Positions 59,765 to 64,000 of a stretch of DNA of 64,000 nucleotides are shown here, in pieces. A program made the translations under genes and the position numbers. The notes below the pieces were generated by a model that was given only the letters and a program-made list of their open reading frames with translations, did not search any database and was not told the origin of the DNA. Origin of the DNA: Lepturacanthus savala (taxonomy: Eukaryota; Chordata; Actinopteri; Scombriformes; Trichiuridae); the NCBI GenBank assembly GCA_030544235.1, contig CM060475.1, positions 2,937,920 through 3,001,919 on the forward strand, in the 5' to 3' direction. Positions within the stretch are counted from its first letter, which is position 1; every line of letters begins with the position of its first letter.

Positions 59765-59907
59765 GTAGTGGTAGGGGGGTTCGGTTTCAGTGCGTCCCTG
59801 CTCCCCGGTCTCAGGTCCGGTGAGTCGGTGTGACCTCGTCCTTGGTTGCGTGATTAATGTGGAGGCTACGTTTGACAGACAGGCTCTGACACGATGAAGG
59901 CTCAAGC

Positions 59908-59912
<5 letters not shown>

Positions 59913-59966
<54 letters not shown>
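59913..59966. repeat. (TA)n microsatellite, about 27 units
   Basis: Uninterrupted TA array in the first intron of the delta-catenin gene. Confidence 0.95.
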
Positions 59967-59972
<6 letters not shown>

Positions 59973-60442
59973 GCAGTCACATGCTTTTTGTGCAGCATGC
60001 ATGCACACCTGCACAAACAATGCATGTAACCAGCTGTATTCATGTGGAAATATGCAATTACATGCGTCAGTGAAGGGTTAACTACACATTCTACTGGAGA
60101 TTCAAACATATATTCTTCACGAATCACTGTAGAAATTGATTATGAAGAAGCATGAAATCATCTCTATAAGGTGCTGCAGGAATGTTACTGTGACACTGTA
60201 TAAATTCAGCAGTGAGTCCCTGCAGGGATATTAAAGAGGTTTACAAAAAAGCACAGATCTAAAGGTTGAGAGTGGATCCCTGCAGGGCTATTATCGCAGG
60301 TAAAACACAATATGTCCTTGTAAACTCTGTGTCAGTGATTCCTGTTCTTTGTGTGTGGTCCCTCTTGTCCACAATTCTGATCGGCTTGTAGTCCTTCTGC
60401 AGGGTCAGAGAGGGCGCCTCAGTCAGCAGCTATAGCGGCGAG

Positions 60443-60577
60443 ATGGAGGAAGGGGACGCAGAAGGGGAAGGGCCCATGGCGGTCAGAGAGGGGACGAGCG
60501 GTCGTGGCCTTCCTCCAGACGCCAGCGGCACCGCCGCTACCACCACCACCAACCTCCTGGCTTCCGTCAAAGAGCAG
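60443..60577 (+). CDS. Delta-catenin (p120-catenin) family protein, first coding exon (PKP4-like)
   Basis: The 45-codon exon follows TTCTGCAG (exon from 60403) and ends AAAGAGCAG|GTAGGA in phase 0. It reads MEEGDAEGEG, a Gly/Ala/Thr linker, and TTTTNLLASVKEQ. The last part matches the start of the N-terminal coiled coil of PKP4 (ATTILASVKEQ), CTNND2 (SAILASVKEQ), ARVCF and CTNND1, and in these genes the sequence goes on with E(L/A)QFE. The proteins bind cadherin tails at junctions through armadillo repeats, which lie outside the window. The TATTTT before the motif favours PKP4, but one exon cannot settle this. Confidence 0.8.
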
Positions 60578-62380
60578 GTAGGAGGCAGGAGATGCTGCAG
60601 TCACACCCTCCTTCTTCTTCTTCTTCTTGTTCACTTCCTGTCCGCCTCACCGGTCCTGAGGCTGCATTCACACTGACAACATTCCTGCTTTTTTCCATGT
60701 CTGATTTTGCTGAATACTGACTTGCCCTGAAGGAGTTACGCACACCTCATGGGATAAATAAAGTCAGATTCATCCTAATCTCACTGAGGATGAGACGGAA
60801 ACGTGACGTTTCGGCTAATTTTGCACCAGAAATTCTATTTCTACAAGCTTCTATATGGTAGCGACTCTTGACAGTTTACGTCACTTTCTTTTCTCTTCAT
60901 TTATCTTCTCGTAATCCTCGCCATCGCCGCACAGCTCGAGATGTCAGAGACGTTCCCATCTGGTTTGAGTTTTCTTGTTATTGACGTCCAGAAACACCAT
61001 AAAATAAAAAAATCACAATAGAGGCTCTGGCGTCTGCAGTTTGTCTCTCTTTCCCCCCTCCCCGTTGTTATTTTTATGCTTCTTTCTATCTTGTCAGTCT
61101 ATTCCCCTGCTCTTAATTATGCCTGGACAGTAGCCATGTTCTCAACTTCCCCGGCTGTGTGACTCTGAATCCGGCACACTGCTATTTAAAGCCTTGTGAT
61201 GTCCAAGAAAGAGAGAGAACCTCGCTCTAACTTTTAATCTGCAGTTTCTTTGGAGCTGCTCTTAAATCTCAACCCAATGTGAACTTGAGGAAAAGTCAGT
61301 TTTCTGGTTTGCTTGATTTTGTTTTGGTTTTCATTGATCACAGCAGGAGGAGAACTTTATTTCACACCAGAGGATCCATGTCTGCTGATTTATTTTCTGT
61401 ACGATGTGCGGGAGTCGAATGTAATTGATGAATTTGTTTTATCTCTACAGTAGCTGTCTGTGATGATTTCATGATGAAACATTCAAAGTTGTGACAGTGT
61501 CCTTCACGTCGTCCTTTTTCCTGATGTAGCAGAAACATGTGGAAGCTTTGTCTATTGATGCATCTGTAACTATTTGTGACAATCAATTTTCAGTCATTTT
61601 TCCAGCAGAAATATAAAAATTTCACTGTGTGATGCTTTTGTATGTAATATATGAAAAGAAGCTGAAGATTACAATAACACAACCTTTTAATTAGTTAATT
61701 TAGGTTTAGGTTGCCACAGTCACATATTGTGATTTGGCAGTTTTGTTTTCGGACATTTTATAGACTTAATCGATGAAGTGAGAATGAAAATAATGGTTAT
61801 TTGGAGCCCAAGATCAATTATATGATTCTGTTTTACCGACTCTTGATGACTCTTAAAGACTCTTGCTTAGATATTGATTGATGCGATCTATAGTTTAAGT
61901 TTCATTGTGTTTCTAAAGGCATAGTATGTAATTTTCTGCCGCTAGTGGTATCTCAATGAAAACAGTAGCTAAAGACATCATAAAGTGGCGAGAGATGATG
62001 ATTATTGTCTTCATTGCTGTTAGGATTCTTCAATGTTCATCATTTAGGGTTTTTTTTTTTACCAGGAGGTGAATTTTCCTCAGTCTCTCTCCAAAACTAA
62101 TTAATTAATTAAAAAAATAGGTGTTTCTCCAATGCAGTTTGGCGCTTTTACCCAAGGTTAATGATAACGTTTTCTCTGCTGGTTGCTCACATCAGATGAG
62201 TAAAATCCTTCATCAGTCTATAAAACAAGGAGTGTGTGTATCTTTCTGATTGTTTGTCAGCTCAACCTCAACTTTCGGATATAGTCTGTGCACGGCATGA
62301 TGGTGTCTATCCTTTTTTGTGGAAGTTTTGGATGCATATTCAAATCATGATTATCATCAGTCAAAGTTAAAATCCTATAG

Positions 62381-62540
62381 GTGTGCTGTGGTGGTGTAGG
62401 GGTAGAGTGCTTGCTGTATACAGCCCTGCTTATAAGCAGCAGAACCCAGTTCGAGTCCCTGGCCGAAGCATTACTTTGCTGCATGTTTCCATCCTGTCTC
62501 TCTTTCCCATTACTTCCTGTCTGGCTACTGTGTAATTCAA
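62381..62540 (+). mobile_element. tRNA-derived SINE
   Basis: GTGGTGTAGGGGTAGAGTGC resembles a tRNA 5' half with A box, and CCAGTTCGAGTCCCT carries a B box (GTTCGAGTCC). The tail TTTGCTGCATGTTTCC, CCTGTCTCTCTTTCCC and TTACTTCCTGTCT is typical of fish SINE bodies. Confidence 0.75.
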
Positions 62541-63027
62541 GCAATTTACATATCACAGCCCTTCATTTTGCTTCCCAACGACTTATTCACAAAACAAAGC
62601 TTCTTTGTCTCATTTCTTCCTGCATCAATTGTGCAGCCAATGCTAAGACGTTAGCCGGTTTAGCTGCGACTTTATCCCTGGCCTCCAAGACGTGTTCAAG
62701 ACCCTCAGGAAATCCCAGCACTATCACCTAACAGAACAGATTATGGGCATAAACTCATTTATTTACAAACACATAGTCTTTTACTTAGCTTATCAATACA
62801 ATTTAAAAACTGATATGTAGATTGAGATCCGCACTTTCAACATAAATTGTTAAAGTCCAACACACCCTCATTTGACCAAATATTAAAAATCTACTTAAGC
62901 TTCCACTTTTCTATAGGAATACATACTTCTGGCACTGCATTAGTCTGGTAAAAAACAAACAACTGAGCTATAAAACAGGAGTATCATAAGAATCCCTAGA
63001 ACCCCTTCACATAACAGGAGTGATGTA

Positions 63028-63510
63028 GTGGATGGAGGAATCTCCATCCTCCACATCACTCCTGTCCTCCGGTCGCTCCACTGGCTCCCAGTAAAGTTTT
63101 GTATTGAATTCAAAGTCCTCCTTGTAACATTCAAGGCCATCCCCAACCTCGCCCCTCCAGATGTCGTCCGCGTTCTTCAGATCTTCCTCCTCTGTTCACC
63201 TGTCTGTTCCCTCCACCCGTCTCACTATCATGGGGACCAGAGCATTCAGCCGCTCTGCTCACGGCTCTGGAACTCATTACCACCTGAAGTCAGAGATATT
63301 GATTCTTCCCCTCTTTTCAAATCCAGACTCTAAACCCACAGTTTAAGATATAAAAGCTTATTCACACACCTGATCACAGCTGCACTGTTTGATTTTACAC
63401 AGTTTGTTTTTACATCTTCTGTATTTCTGTGTCTATTTCTGCTGTGTTTTATATTGTTTTATTGTATGGTCTCCTTAAGTGCAGGGAAAATGTATTATTA
63501 ATATTATTAT
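63028..63510 (+). mobile_element. LINE (L2/CR1-type) 3' end: reverse transcriptase tail and UTR
   Basis: The frame 63028-63333 encodes the closing part of a non-LTR retrotransposon polyprotein: LRSLHWLPVKFCIEFKVLL, then FKAIPNLAPP, then SRLWNSLPPEVRD and LFKSRL. A frame shift near 63200 splits the reading. The 3' end at about 63510 is a TATTATTAATATTATTAT tail. The 5' part is missing, as is usual for LINE copies. Confidence 0.85.
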
Positions 63511-64000
63511 AAAAAATTCAGTTTATGACAGCTTCATGTGGGAATGTCCAACACAGACAAAGGTGGACAGGAGATACTGATAGGAAGCCATATAATTGAT
63601 TACATAGATAAAACATTTAAATGATGAATTTCTGTAGGTTTTGTCAGTTTGAGACATTTTTATCTGACAGAATGACATGGCCTTTAAAAATACTTTCAAT
63701 TGAAAGGACATGCGCCAGAGAAATCTGGTCATTTAGTTAATTGTTTCCTGACGAGTGAATGTTTGACGTCAGAAGCTGAGGCAGCAGTAGCGTGGCGTTA
63801 CCTGTTCCTGTGTTTTAATAAAACCAGGAGACTGTGTTGCCGTTGACAACGTGTTTAACAATATGATGAGGAAATATGATCCGAGTGCACCGGTTTGAGT
63901 TATGGATGTTTTGGCTTATTAGATGCCAAAACACAGCAGAGCACTGTGAGGATCATTATCCTCCGGATGGAGGTAAACAGTAGGATTGCCTCGTTCACGT

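Larger units (their letters stand above)
60578..64000 (+). other. First intron of the delta-catenin family gene (continues right)
   Basis: No second coding exon starting E(L/A)QF was found before the window ends. The intron holds a tRNA-derived SINE, a LINE 3' fragment and a fragment near 61915-62010 that looks like another dispersed repeat. Confidence 0.6.

Noticed and set aside
62381..62470. A functional tRNA gene.
   Set aside because: Box A and box B are present, but the arms do not fold into a full cloverleaf by eye and the SINE body follows directly.

Overview
The window looks like vertebrate, most likely teleost, nuclear DNA. It has small spliced exons with GT-AG borders, long AT-rich introns, many dinucleotide microsatellites, and dispersed repeats of kinds common in ray-finned fish (TTAA-flanked MITEs, hAT-type MITEs, a tRNA-derived SINE and a LINE 3' end). 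No prokaryotic, viral or CRISPR-like feature was seen.

Four genes are supported. (1) Positions 1-33.9 kb, minus strand: the 5' two thirds of col18a1 (collagen XVIII chain). Eighteen exons per isoform can be joined with no phase conflict. There are two alternative first coding exons: a short secreted form starting at 33884, and a long form starting at 19214 whose exon carries a ten-cysteine frizzled domain. Both end in phase 1 and join the same laminin-G/TSPN-like exon (9146-9687). The acidic Ser-Gly region and the interrupted Gly-X-Y domains follow, and the gene runs off the left edge before the endostatin end. (2) About 42.0-48.9 kb, plus strand: a complete four-and-a-half-LIM gene, closest to FHL2 (five coding exons, 279 aa), with a TATA-containing promoter and a MEF2-type site upstream. 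(3) About 49.45-56 kb, plus strand: a small seven-exon gene (217 aa) resembling human C7orf57, a protein of unknown function. (4) About 59.5 kb to the right edge, plus strand: the GC-rich promoter, a 5'UTR exon and the first coding exon of a delta-catenin (p120-catenin) family gene. The exon stops at the conserved SVKEQ boundary and resembles PKP4 most.

The space between genes is mostly intron or repeat. col18a1 and fhl2 are divergently oriented with about 8 kb between their start regions. The clearest mobile-element calls are a hAT-type MITE with a perfect 8-bp target duplication (36819-37366), a second hAT-type element (1141-1384), two piggyBac-type MITEs with terminal inverted repeats (12915-13339, 31198-31532), and a hAT/ZBED-like transposase remnant (about 57950-58182). 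The four genes do not form a pathway or operon; they are ordinary separate vertebrate genes.

I found no wholly new system. The points most worth checking are the splice donor of the short col18a1 first exon, which lies inside sequence matching another repeat copy 13.5 kb away; a Ser-Gly hexanucleotide tandem that may be a glycosaminoglycan site; and a minisatellite whose polarity flips near 42.91 kb.
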